From: Paraburkholderia ginsengiterrae
GTDB lineage: Bacteria; Pseudomonadota; Gammaproteobacteria; Burkholderiales; Burkholderiaceae
DNA length: 64,000 bases
Assembly (NCBI RefSeq): GCF_001645125.1
Contig: NZ_LXKA01000132.1
Span: 62,001-126,000, forward strand
Direction of reading: 5' to 3'
In this document: positions 9,156 through 17,511 of the stretch, piece after piece
Position numbering within the stretch: the stretch's first letter is position 1
How the letters are laid out: every line of letters starts with the position of its first letter
Program-made: the position numbers and the translations under genes
The notes under the pieces: generated by a model
Seen by the model: the letters and a program-made list of their open reading frames with translations, nothing else
What the model was told of the DNA's origin: nothing
The model's database searches: none

Positions 9156-9188
9156 CGGCCCCACATCCTGTCACGGTGCCATATTCAA

Positions 9189-11453
9189 TCAGCCTTGACG
9201 GGCGTACCGGTAGCCATAGCCGTAGTCATAGCGCGTCGCGTGGAAGCCGTTGAACACCTGCCCCGCGACCTTGATGCCAAATTGATTGAAACGATTCATG
9301 GTTTCAATCAACTGGTGCCGGCTCGTCACTTCGGCTCGCGAGACCACGAAGACGGCGCTGCAGACCTGCGAGACAGTCACCGCGTCGCTAACCGGCAGAA
9401 CCGGAGGCGAGTCGACAATCACATAGTCGTAGTGGGCTTCCGCGTCCTTTAGCAACGCTGCGAACGCAGGCCTCTCCAGCAACTCACCTGGATTCGGCGG
9501 CAAATTGCCACCGGCAGGTAAAAATTCAAGCCCGTCGAATCCAGTCTTGATGACTGCCTTGTCGAGTGCCGTGTTATCAGCAAGGACGTTCGCGAGCCCG
9601 AGATGTGCCGGTGCCAGCGAGAAATACCGTTTGAGTCCCGAACGCCGCATGTCGGCGTCGATCAGGAGCACGCGCAGCCCTTTCATCGCGAGGAGATAAG
9701 CGAAGTTCGCGGCGACGAAGGTCTTGCCGACACCCTGCGTCGGACCAGTGAACAGGATCGAGCCGCCTTCCTTGCCAAGCAAAGCGAATTTGAGTGTGGT
9801 TCTCAACGAGCGTAAGGCTTCGACGCTAGGGTCGGACGCATCCGTACCGGCCAAAAGCGCCATCACACGTTTGCCAGTCTTGCTCCTGTCTCTCGCGATC
9901 TCCAGCTCGGCAGGGCTGGACGGCACGACCGCATAGATCGGCACCTGCGCCACGCGCTCCACCTCCAGAGGATCACTCAGTGCATCTTTCATCGCTGCCA
10001 ACGCCTGCACCACGACGAATGCGATCAACAATCCGCCAAGCACGCCGCCGGCGATCACGATCGGGACCTTTGGCCAGTCAGCCGACTCCGGCGGGACCGC
10101 GAAATCGATGATGGATACGTTACCCGTCGTCCCCGCCTCAGCGACCTCGAGTTGCTGCGCATTGGCCACCAGCGCCGTATAGAGCTGAGTGTCCACCGCT
10201 ACGTCACGCGCAAGGCGCAGGTAGTCCTGCTGTGTCGAAGGGAGTGCCTGTACCTCCTTGTCGATCCCGTGCAGCGCCTGGTCGAGCGCCGCATCCTGCG
10301 CCTGCAGGGTCTGCACGGCCGGGTGCCCGGCTCGGAACTGCTCGCGCGTCGCCTGCAGATTCAGATCGACTAGCGTCTTCTGTTTCGTCAGATCCACGGC
10401 GCGCGTGAGCAGCGCCTCTGTTTGTGCTTCCACATCGATCGTTTTCGTGCGGATGCGATACGCGTTCAAGCGGTCTTCGGACTGCTCGAGCTCCTGGCGA
10501 AACGCGGGCAGCTTGCGACTGAGGAATTGCAGGCTCAGGCGCGATTGTTCGGCGCGATGGCGAATGTTCAGCGCCACATAGGCGCGTGCAACCTCGTTGG
10601 TAAAGCTGGCGGCCAGTTCCGGGTCCGTATTTTTAAAAGACAGTGCGATCATCGACGAATCCTTTGTCGTCTCCTCGACTTTCAGGCGCTTGCTGATCCC
10701 CTCAATCGTGTCTTGCAACGACGCTTCGACGAGCTTGAACGATGTGCCCGGACGTCCGCGCAGCATACGCACCTCAATCGAACCTTTGCCCGGGCCGTAG
10801 TCCGTCTGCACAGTAAAGTCCACGCGCTGGCCAACGCCTCCCGACGCCACCGTCATGTCGTCGCGATCGACGAGTGTCCAGCGATTGCCGGGCTGCACGT
10901 GCAGTCGGAATTTCTCGCCAAAGAGTGCTCTGGGTACGTCGAAGGCAGCCAACTCAAGCCGCTCACCGCCCCAGGCGAATCCCGAGAGTCCAAGCGGCGG
11001 GTCGGCGAGGCCGCCCGGCGGCGTGGCGTAGCGGCCATAGAGCCGCCCCAATACAGGAATACGGTTCGCCACGGATATCGCCGTGCGCGCCTGGGTGGCG
11101 TTGATAGCCTGCTCGAGTACAGCGCGTGAAGCAACGATGTCGAGCTCGCCATCGATCGGCTTGTTGAGGCTAAGCGCACTGGCTACGTCCGACAATGCCC
11201 CGAGCGCGGAGCCTTGCTGCTCGTCCACCTGGATCAGCGCCTCGGCCTTGTACACAGGCGATGCGACCAGCACATAGAGCAGCGCCAAGGTGGCAATTCC
11301 TGCGGCTACGCCTGCAAACAGACGGGCATGGCTCTGAACGTTGTGCCAGAGAGTCAGAAGACTAATGTCTTCTTCGGCACCGGCTGACGCCAGGTTAGGG
11401 ATCGGCATCTTATGCAACGTCGATTCTGACTTCATGTTGAGTGTCGCCTTCAT
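9189..11453 (-). CDS. wzc: Polysaccharide co-polymerase and tyrosine autokinase (Wzc/BceF)
   Basis: Inner-membrane protein that sets chain length and couples polymerisation to export through Wza. Its cytoplasmic BY-kinase domain phosphorylates its own tyrosines. 754 residues: Wzz domain with a first membrane helix near residues 38-60, a long periplasmic coiled region, a second helix near 455-480, then the kinase with Walker A GPTQGVGKTF, Walker A' VLLIDADMRRSG and Walker B YVIVDSPPVLPVSDA. The C-terminal tail is a tyrosine cluster (YDYGYGYRY), the usual autophosphorylation site. Its ATG overlaps the stop of the phosphatase gene by 4 bases, so the kinase and the enzyme that dephosphorylates it are translationally coupled. 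Confidence 0.95.
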   Translation of the reverse strand: MKATLNMKSESTLHKMPIPNLASAGAEEDISLLTLWHNVQSHARLFAGVAAGIATLALLYVLVASPVYKAEALIQVDEQQGSALGALSDVASALSLNKPIDGELDIVASRAVLEQAINATQARTAISVANRIPVLGRLYGRYATPPGGLADPPLGLSGFAWGGERLELAAFDVPRALFGEKFRLHVQPGNRWTLVDRDDMTVASGGVGQRVDFTVQTDYGPGKGSIEVRMLRGRPGTSFKLVEASLQDTIEGISKRLKVEETTKDSSMIALSFKNTDPELAASFTNEVARAYVALNIRHRAEQSRLSLQFLSRKLPAFRQELEQSEDRLNAYRIRTKTIDVEAQTEALLTRAVDLTKQKTLVDLNLQATREQFRAGHPAVQTLQAQDAALDQALHGIDKEVQALPSTQQDYLRLARDVAVDTQLYTALVANAQQLEVAEAGTTGNVSIIDFAVPPESADWPKVPIVIAGGVLGGLLIAFVVVQALAAMKDALSDPLEVERVAQVPIYAVVPSSPAELEIARDRSKTGKRVMALLAGTDASDPSVEALRSLRTTLKFALLGKEGGSILFTGPTQGVGKTFVAANFAYLLAMKGLRVLLIDADMRRSGLKRYFSLAPAHLGLANVLADNTALDKAVIKTGFDGLEFLPAGGNLPPNPGELLERPAFAALLKDAEAHYDYVIVDSPPVLPVSDAVTVSQVCSAVFVVSRAEVTSRHQLIETMNRFNQFGIKVAGQVFNGFHATRYDYGYGYRYARQG

Positions 11454-11899
11454 AGGGCAGGATGCATATTGAGTGTGGGCAACCAGCTGTCTGCGCTGCG
11501 CTCGATCAGCGCCAGCGACGCCTCGAACAGGGCCTGGTCACCGCCAACCGGGTCGTCGATTTCCCTTCCAAGCCAGTGCCCCAGCGTCCATACCTTGCCG
11601 GTTGCGAACGGATAGCGTCTGAGCACTTCCCCGCGTTGGGCCATCTCCATGACGAGGACAAGGTCCGCCCAATGCAACATCGGCATCGTCAGGCGCATCG
11701 CCGACGAGTCGGCTGGGACCGCATAGCCCTTCGCGACGAGCAGGTTGTGCACGATCGGCGGAACCGGCACCCCGCTCAACGCCTCGAGACCCGCTGACAA
11801 CACGGAGACGTTCGCCGCGTCGGACAGGACATGCCGAAACACGCATTCGGCGATACGGCTGCGAAACACGTTCGCACGGCAGATCAGCAGCAAATTCAA
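11450..11899 (-). CDS. wzb: Low-molecular-weight protein tyrosine phosphatase (Wzb/BceD)
   Basis: Removes phosphate from the Wzc tyrosine tail, which is needed for the polymerisation cycle. 149 residues, the normal size. The P-loop at the N terminus reads LLICRANVFRSRIAE. The nucleophile Cys and the Arg keep C-X5-R spacing, but the usual VGNICRSP core is changed, with the second Cys replaced by Phe and Pro by Arg. The general acid Asp is in DDPVGG near residue 118. It lies between wza and wzc in the standard order wza-wzb-wzc. The function call rests on fold, motif and context; the altered P-loop could shift activity. Confidence 0.88.
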   Translation of the reverse strand: MNLLLICRANVFRSRIAECVFRHVLSDAANVSVLSAGLEALSGVPVPPIVHNLLVAKGYAVPADSSAMRLTMPMLHWADLVLVMEMAQRGEVLRRYPFATGKVWTLGHWLGREIDDPVGGDQALFEASLALIERSADSWLPTLNMHPAL

Positions 11900-11936
11900 A
11901 GTTAGCTCCGTGTGTCGATAAAAGTCATCGCGCGCC

Positions 11937-13175
11937 TTATTTGAATGCCGAGGCGCCGAGGTACAGGGAGCTAGCGAACGGTAAGATCTGCGAGACCACG
12001 CGATAGAAACGGGTCACGTGCGCCGCGTCGACGAAGACCACATCACGGGGTTGCAACGGAAACTGATCCGCCAGCACCAGCATGCCCGGCGAAGTCGCAT
12101 CGAGTTGAAACACGTCGACAGTGCGATTAGGCCCCTGGCGGAATACGTAGACCTGCGATGCATTCGCCGACAACGGATTGAGGCCACCTGCATCGGCTAT
12201 CGCTTCTGACAGGCTGAACGGACCCACCGGCATCACCTGCGATACGGGCTTGGTCACTTCCCCGAGTACAAACACTTTCTTCAGACGGCGCTCCGGCACG
12301 TTGATCACGTCGCCGTCCTTGAGCAGCACATTCTGCGAGAGGTCGCCGTTATAGAAAAACGCGTACAGGTCGAGCGGGAACACTTGACCACCCCGATTGA
12401 GCGTCGCCGCCGCCAGGTCCGCACCTTCGCTATAGCCACCCGCCCCGGAAATGACATCCGCCACCGTTTCCGGCGTATCGGTCACGGCAAGCGAGCCCGG
12501 CGCCTTGACCGCGCCCGACACGTAGACCTTCTGGCTGCGATAGGACGAGATCGTGACGTCGAGTTGCGGATCCTTCACGAACTTGTTGAGGCGATTCGTG
12601 AGATCGATGCGAATCGCGTCCGTCGTCTGGCCGGCCACCTTCACCTTGCCGACATATGGAAAGTAGATCGAACCATCGGGCTGCACGACGCGTCCCACGG
12701 GGTCCAGGTTGCCGCCCGCAGTAGCCGAAGGCACGCTGCTGCTCTCCGTCCCGCCGATCGAAACGATCGACGTGGTCAATGCGGAGAACCCAGGATTATT
12801 CAGTTCTGGCCGATCCCATACGATCACACGCAGCGTATCGCCATTGCGCACCCGGTAGGCCGAAGCAACGCTCGGAGGCAGGCGTGACGATACCTGTTCG
12901 GCAGAACCCGGCCGCGACGACAGGTGCGCGACCAGGTCGCCGTTTACCGGATGCAGACGAAACGTAATGCCGTCCTGGACCAGTTCCGTCGGCTGCGGTT
13001 CACCGCCGGTCTGCGCGCGCGTGTCCTGCGAGGGCGGCACCCCCATATAGGGACCAGGGGCCAACACACACCCGCTGAGCGCAGTCAGTAACGCCAGTGA
13101 CAAACCGCGCACGACCATGGCCTGTTGCGGCAGGCGAACTCTGAAGGGTCCGTGAATGAAGAGGTCTTTAATCAA
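11937..13175 (-). CDS. wza: Outer-membrane polysaccharide export lipoprotein (Wza/BceE)
   Basis: Forms the octameric outer-membrane channel for exopolysaccharide and docks to Wzc in the periplasm. A lipoprotein signal with lipobox LSGC is present. The Poly_export domain (YRVRNGDTLRVIVWDRPEL) follows, then two SLBB segments (VYVSGAVKAPGSL and VFVLGEVTKPV) and an amphipathic C-terminal helix. The frame is open to 13304, overlapping rfbC. I chose a TTG start preceded by AAGGA at good spacing, which puts the signal peptide near the N terminus and gives 412 residues. An ATG at 13118 is an alternative. It precedes wzb on the same strand and is probably cotranscribed with the rfb genes. Confidence 0.92.
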   Translation of the reverse strand: MIKDLFIHGPFRVRLPQQAMVVRGLSLALLTALSGCVLAPGPYMGVPPSQDTRAQTGGEPQPTELVQDGITFRLHPVNGDLVAHLSSRPGSAEQVSSRLPPSVASAYRVRNGDTLRVIVWDRPELNNPGFSALTTSIVSIGGTESSSVPSATAGGNLDPVGRVVQPDGSIYFPYVGKVKVAGQTTDAIRIDLTNRLNKFVKDPQLDVTISSYRSQKVYVSGAVKAPGSLAVTDTPETVADVISGAGGYSEGADLAAATLNRGGQVFPLDLYAFFYNGDLSQNVLLKDGDVINVPERRLKKVFVLGEVTKPVSQVMPVGPFSLSEAIADAGGLNPLSANASQVYVFRQGPNRTVDVFQLDATSPGMLVLADQFPLQPRDVVFVDAAHVTRFYRVVSQILPFASSLYLGASAFK

Positions 13176-13272
13176 TTGTCGATCCTTGACTGCTTGAGCC
13201 GTTGCAATGACGGCCGGTGAGCGCACCACGAGTCCCGATGCCAGGCGCGCGCCCGTCCGGCATCGGCGTGCG

Positions 13273-13821
13273 TCAATAAATTTCCGCTGAGCTGAAACTG
13301 GCACCCGCGGCGTCCTTCGCTGCGATCAACGGCAACCCGTCGATGCCCCAGTCGATGCCGATATCCGGGTCGTTCCACAGCAGCGTGCGTTCGTGCTCGG
13401 GGAACCAGAAGTCGGTTGCCTTATAGAGAAACTCGGCAACATCGGACAACACCACGAAGCCATGCGCGAAACCCGGCGGAATCCATAGCTGATGGCCATT
13501 CGCAGCCGACAGACGTGCACCGACCCAGCGGCCGAACGTAGGCGACCAGCGGCGCAGATCGACGGCGACATCGAACACCTCGCCCACCACGACACGCACC
13601 AGCTTGCCTTGCGGACGTTCGATCTGGTAGTGCAGTCCGCGCAGCACATGACGTGTCGACACCGAGTGGTTGTCCTGCACGAACCGGAAGCCACGCGCAA
13701 CCTTCTCTTCGAACTCGTTCTGGTTGAAGCTCTCGAAGAACGCGCCGCGGGCGTCGCTGAAAATTTTTGGCTCAATCAGCTTCACGTCGTGAATGGCCGT
13801 ATGTTTTACATTAATAGTCAT
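13273..13821 (-). CDS. rfbC: dTDP-4-dehydrorhamnose 3,5-epimerase
   Basis: Converts dTDP-4-keto-6-deoxyglucose to dTDP-4-keto-L-rhamnose. It has 182 residues and a cupin fold with the family blocks [19 protein letters not shown] (active-site His), [19 protein letters not shown] and [15 protein letters not shown]. The start ATG overlaps the rfbA stop by 4 bases. Step three of the dTDP-rhamnose pathway, cytoplasmic. Confidence 0.96.
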   Translation of the reverse strand: MTINVKHTAIHDVKLIEPKIFSDARGAFFESFNQNEFEEKVARGFRFVQDNHSVSTRHVLRGLHYQIERPQGKLVRVVVGEVFDVAVDLRRWSPTFGRWVGARLSAANGHQLWIPPGFAHGFVVLSDVAEFLYKATDFWFPEHERTLLWNDPDIGIDWGIDGLPLIAAKDAAGASFSSAEIY

Positions 13822-14705
13822 GGCGCGACAGCATGCAGAAGGGAAGACAGGTAACGGCCGTAGTCAGTCTTGCGAAGCGGTTCGGCCAATATGTCGAGTT
13901 GCTCCGCATTGATCCAGCGGTTGCGGAACGCCACCTCTTCCGGACTCGAAACGAGTAGCGCTTGCCGCTGCTGCACGGTTGAAATGAAGGTTGCGGCCTC
14001 GATCAGCGATTGATGCGTGCCTGTATCGAACCAGGCAAACCCGCGGCCGAGCTTTTCCAGATGCAGGTCGTCACGCTCGAGATAGCGACGATTGACGTCG
14101 GTGATCTCAAGTTCGCCGCGCACGGACGGAGCGATATCGGCGGCGATATCGCACACGTCGTTGTCATAGAAGTACAGGCCGGTCACCGCATAGTTCGAGC
14201 GCGGTTTGATCGGTTTCTCCTCGATCGAGACAACCTTGCCCTGAGCGTCGAACTCCACTACGCCGTAGCGCTGCGGATCATGCACGTGATACCCGAACAC
14301 CGTCGCGCCCACTGTACGAGCATCCGCTTCGCGCAGGTGCGTGCCAAGATCCGCGCCATAGAAGATGTTGTCTCCGAGAACCAGGGCAGAAGGCTTGTTG
14401 CCGATGAAATCGCGGCCGAGCAGGAACGCTTGTGCAAGGCCGTCCGGCGAAGGCTGGACCGCGTAGCTGATACTCATGCCCCACTGGCTTCCGTCACCCA
14501 GCATAGAAGTGAAGCGCGGCGTGTCGTCAGGTGTCGAGATAAGGAGGATCTCGCTGATGCCCGCCATCATCAAGGTCGATAGCGCGTAGTAGATCATCGG
14601 CTTGTCGTACACCGGCAGGAGCTGCTTCGAGATCACGCGCGTGATCGGGTAAAGACGGGTGCCGGACCCGCCCGCCAGAATGATGCCCTTCCGTGTCGAT
14701 CTCAT
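13818..14705 (-). CDS. rfbA: Glucose-1-phosphate thymidylyltransferase
   Basis: Joins glucose-1-phosphate and dTTP to give dTDP-glucose, the first committed step of dTDP-rhamnose synthesis. 295 residues. The nucleotidyltransferase signature [17 protein letters not shown] is at residues 7-23, followed by [15 protein letters not shown] and, later, the metal and sugar site [10 protein letters not shown]. It lies between rfbB (3-base gap) and rfbC (4-base overlap), so the three are one translational unit. The start is unambiguous. Confidence 0.97.
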   Translation of the reverse strand: MRSTRKGIILAGGSGTRLYPITRVISKQLLPVYDKPMIYYALSTLMMAGISEILLISTPDDTPRFTSMLGDGSQWGMSISYAVQPSPDGLAQAFLLGRDFIGNKPSALVLGDNIFYGADLGTHLREADARTVGATVFGYHVHDPQRYGVVEFDAQGKVVSIEEKPIKPRSNYAVTGLYFYDNDVCDIAADIAPSVRGELEITDVNRRYLERDDLHLEKLGRGFAWFDTGTHQSLIEAATFISTVQQRQALLVSSPEEVAFRNRWINAEQLDILAEPLRKTDYGRYLSSLLHAVAP

Positions 14706-14708
14706 CGC

Positions 14709-15770
14709 TCAGGTTCCTGTCAGTTCATTGGAAAGGAATGCCCGGCGATAAGCGCCGGAGTGAATGGCGTCCGTCCACGCCTCGTTGTCGACGTACCATT
14801 GCACGGTCCGTGCAAGACCGCTGTCGAAAGTCTGGCTCGGCTTCCAGTCGAGTTCCCTCTCGATCTTGCTCGCGTCGATTGCGTACCGACGGTCGTGACC
14901 TTTGCGATCAGCCACGTAAGCGATCTGATCGCGATAGCTGCCGTTTCGGCGCGGACGCACTTCATCGAGCAGGGAGCAGATGCGGTTCACCACATCGACG
15001 TTGGTGTGTTCGTTGCGCCCGCCGATGTTGTACGTCTCGCCGGGCCGCCCCTTTGCCAGTACTGTGCGGATCGCATCGCAGTGGTCGCCAGCGTAGAGCC
15101 AGTCGCGCACATTGCGCCCGTCGCCGTATACCGGCATCGGCTGACCATGCAGCGCGCGCTGGATCATCAGTGGAATGAGCTTCTCGGGAAACTGGTAAGG
15201 ACCGTAGTTGTTCGAACAGTTCGTTGTCAGCGTTGGCAGACCGTAGGTGTGGTGATAGGCACGCACCAGATGATCGGAGGAGGCCTTCGAAGCTGCGTAC
15301 GGGCTATTCGGCGCATAAGGCGTCATTTCTGAAAACGGATGATCGTCTGGCTCGAGGGAGCCGTACACTTCATCGGTGGACACGTGCAGAAACCGGAATG
15401 CGCTCTGCTGCGGCAGCGGCAACGTGCCCCAATAGGCGCGCGCAGCATCCAGCAACGTCGCCGTGCCGACCACGTTGGTTTCGATGAACTCGTGCGGCTG
15501 ATCGATCGAGCGGTCTACGTGGCTCTCCGCAGCAAAATGCACGACGGCACGCGGCTGGTAGCGCCTGAAAAGCGTGTCCAGCGATTCGCGGTCGACGATA
15601 TCCACGTGCGCAAATGTGTGCCGGGCGTCACCTTGCAACTCATGCAATGTCGTGTAGTTACCCGCGTAAGTGAGCTTATCGACGTTGAGGACGGGTTCGG
15701 CATTGCAGGCCAGCCAGTCGATGACGAAATTCGCTCCGATGAAACCGGCCCCGCCAGTCACAAGGATCAT
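14709..15770 (-). CDS. rfbB: dTDP-glucose 4,6-dehydratase
   Basis: NAD-dependent dehydration of dTDP-glucose to the 4-keto-6-deoxy sugar. It is a 353-residue extended short-chain dehydrogenase with GGAGFIGANFV at the N terminus, HVSTDEVYGSLE (active-site Thr-Asp-Glu) and the catalytic Tyr/Lys in YAASKASSD. It is the first gene of the leftward rfbB-rfbA-rfbC-wza-wzb-wzc run. Its promoter must lie in the gap shared with the divergent glycosyltransferase, where a cluster of TGGC boxes is seen. Confidence 0.97.
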   Translation of the reverse strand: MILVTGGAGFIGANFVIDWLACNAEPVLNVDKLTYAGNYTTLHELQGDARHTFAHVDIVDRESLDTLFRRYQPRAVVHFAAESHVDRSIDQPHEFIETNVVGTATLLDAARAYWGTLPLPQQSAFRFLHVSTDEVYGSLEPDDHPFSEMTPYAPNSPYAASKASSDHLVRAYHHTYGLPTLTTNCSNNYGPYQFPEKLIPLMIQRALHGQPMPVYGDGRNVRDWLYAGDHCDAIRTVLAKGRPGETYNIGGRNEHTNVDVVNRICSLLDEVRPRRNGSYRDQIAYVADRKGHDRRYAIDASKIERELDWKPSQTFDSGLARTVQWYVDNEAWTDAIHSGAYRRAFLSNELTGT

Positions 15771-15897
15771 GTTGAGCCCTCGTTATATTGTTGGAAATAT
15801 CTCGACCACCTGGTCCTAATCCGCCACGCTCATTGAATCAAATGCAACCGTGACGCACCGCACGAATTTCACGGCTGGAGGATGGCTATGTTAGGAG

Positions 15898-15940
15898 TGG
15901 CGAAGTAGCCGATTCGGCCAATTCGTTGGCGCATTCCGAC
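15898..15940. promoter_or_regulatory. AdpA-like TGGC box cluster in the rfbB / glycosyltransferase divergent promoter
   Basis: Minus-strand TGGCCGAATC (15911-15920) and plus-strand TGGCGCATTC (15927-15936) face apart with a 6-base spacer, the same layout as the pair at 5031-5053. A weaker plus-strand TGGCGAAGTA begins at 15898. Placement between the two divergent exopolysaccharide transcripts suggests joint control by a GlxA-type regulator. Confidence 0.5.
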
Positions 15941-16017
15941 ATCGTCGGCAAACGAGTCTGCATGCCTTAATAACGTCGGTGCGAAATCTGCGGGCGATGC
16001 GGGTCCACCGGTTAGTT

Positions 16018-16053
16018 TGGCGGAATCGATAACAACAGTGACCGAATTCGCCA
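16018..16053. promoter_or_regulatory. Second AdpA-like TGGC box pair in the same divergent promoter
   Basis: Plus-strand TGGCGGAATC (16018-16027) and minus-strand TGGCGAATTC (16044-16053) point toward each other across 16 bases. Both match TGGCBNAWTC exactly. They lie 83 bases or more ahead of the glycosyltransferase ATG. Confidence 0.45.
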
Positions 16054-16135
16054 CGCTCTTTGCCCTACCCTAACGTCTGGGTAGCTTTTGTTCAGCGCAA
16101 CATCGGTGCGCGAATCAACGACGGAATCAAGCGAT

Positions 16136-17398
16136 ATGCCAGTCGGTCAACTTTTCATTTTGGGCACGCGAGGGATCCCTGCGCGCCACGGTGGTTTCGA
16201 GACGTTTGCGGAGAGACTTGCGCTTTATCTCACCCAACGCGACTGGAAAGTCACGGTGTATTGCCAGGGCGAGACCGGTGAAACGGAGACCGTCGAAGAC
16301 ACGTGGCGTGGCGTACACCGGATCACCATTCCCGTCGCGCGCGACGGTGCTCTGGGTACGATGGAGTTCGACTGGAAGTCGGTGCGCGACACGGTTGCGC
16401 GCAAGCCTGCGCTGGTCCTGACGCTCGGCTACAACACGGCTGTTTTCTGCACGTATTTGCGCTGGCACGGCATTACGAATCTGATCAACATGGACGGACT
16501 CGAGTGGCGTCGCGAGAAGTGGAAGTTCCATGAGCGCGTGTGGCTCTGGCTCAACGAGCGAGTTGGTTGCTGGACGGGCAATCACCTGATCGCCGATCAC
16601 CCGGAGATCGCATCACACCTCGCCACACGCGTCAATCGCCGCAAGATCACAACGATTCCTTACGGGGCGGACCCCGTCGGCGCCGCAAGCCTCGAGCCGC
16701 TCAAGGAGCTTGGAATCGAGGACACGTTCTATGGGCTCGTGATCGCACGCCCGGAGCCGGAGAATTCGGTGCTGGAGATTGTGACCGCATTCTCGCGCCG
16801 GCCGCGCGGCGCGAAGCTCGTCGTGCTGGGCAAATACGACGCCGAGGCTCACACATACCACCGCGAAGTGATCGAGGCGGCAAGCGACGAAGTCGTTTTT
16901 CCCGGCGCCATCTACGATCAATCGGCCGTGCGTGCACTACGACGCCATGCACATTTCTATCTGCATGGTCATCGAGTGGGTGGCACCAACCCGTCACTCG
17001 TCGAAGCACTCGGTGCTGGCAGCGCAGTGATCGCGCACGACAATGTGTTCAATCGATGGGTAGCGGGACCGGAGGCGCGATTCTTCGCGACGGAAGTCGA
17101 CTGCGATATGCACATCTCGGCGCTGCTCGGCGATCCTGCTACCGCGCGAGCCATGGGCGATGCGAGCCTTCAACGCTTCGAGAGCGCGTTTCGCTGGGAC
17201 AGCGTGCTAGCGCAGTATGAGGCGTTGCTGCATCGTCATACGGGCGGGGGCAAACGCAATGTGGTGCCCGCTTCACGTCCGGCACATCGTGTCCCGGATC
17301 GCAAACCAGCAATCGACACGCTCGCTCGAATTCCCAATGCAGGTTCGGGAGTCGCGAATGCGGTACGTGTGGAGCATCTTGGGAGCGAGGTGGAATAG
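16136..17398 (+). CDS. Glycosyltransferase, family 4 with DUF1972 (rhamnosyltransferase-like)
   Basis: 420 residues. The N-terminal DUF1972 domain (LFILGTRGIPARHGGFETFAERLA) is the hallmark of a GT4 subgroup that includes rhamnosyl- and galactosyltransferases of capsule loci. The GT-B C-terminal domain contains IPYGAD, LVVLGKY and the donor-site motif GGTNPSLVEALGAGSAVIAHD, with the expected Glu. The first ATG of the frame is 48 bases upstream; I chose the later ATG because it starts next to the conserved fold. It is transcribed away from rfbB and followed by the GH5-like gene. With dTDP-rhamnose made next door, a rhamnosyltransferase is likely; the acceptor is unknown. Confidence 0.88.
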   Translation: MPVGQLFILGTRGIPARHGGFETFAERLALYLTQRDWKVTVYCQGETGETETVEDTWRGVHRITIPVARDGALGTMEFDWKSVRDTVARKPALVLTLGYNTAVFCTYLRWHGITNLINMDGLEWRREKWKFHERVWLWLNERVGCWTGNHLIADHPEIASHLATRVNRRKITTIPYGADPVGAASLEPLKELGIEDTFYGLVIARPEPENSVLEIVTAFSRRPRGAKLVVLGKYDAEAHTYHREVIEAASDEVVFPGAIYDQSAVRALRRHAHFYLHGHRVGGTNPSLVEALGAGSAVIAHDNVFNRWVAGPEARFFATEVDCDMHISALLGDPATARAMGDASLQRFESAFRWDSVLAQYEALLHRHTGGGKRNVVPASRPAHRVPDRKPAIDTLARIPNAGSGVANAVRVEHLGSEVE

Positions 17399-17511
17399 AC
17401 GTGTGGCGTCATTCACTCTCGAAAGACCTGAGAGTACGCACTCGGCAGCATCGCTCTTTGAATGCTTTGTCTATACTTAATGTCCCATCAAACCAAGGCT
17501 CATCGCTCTTC

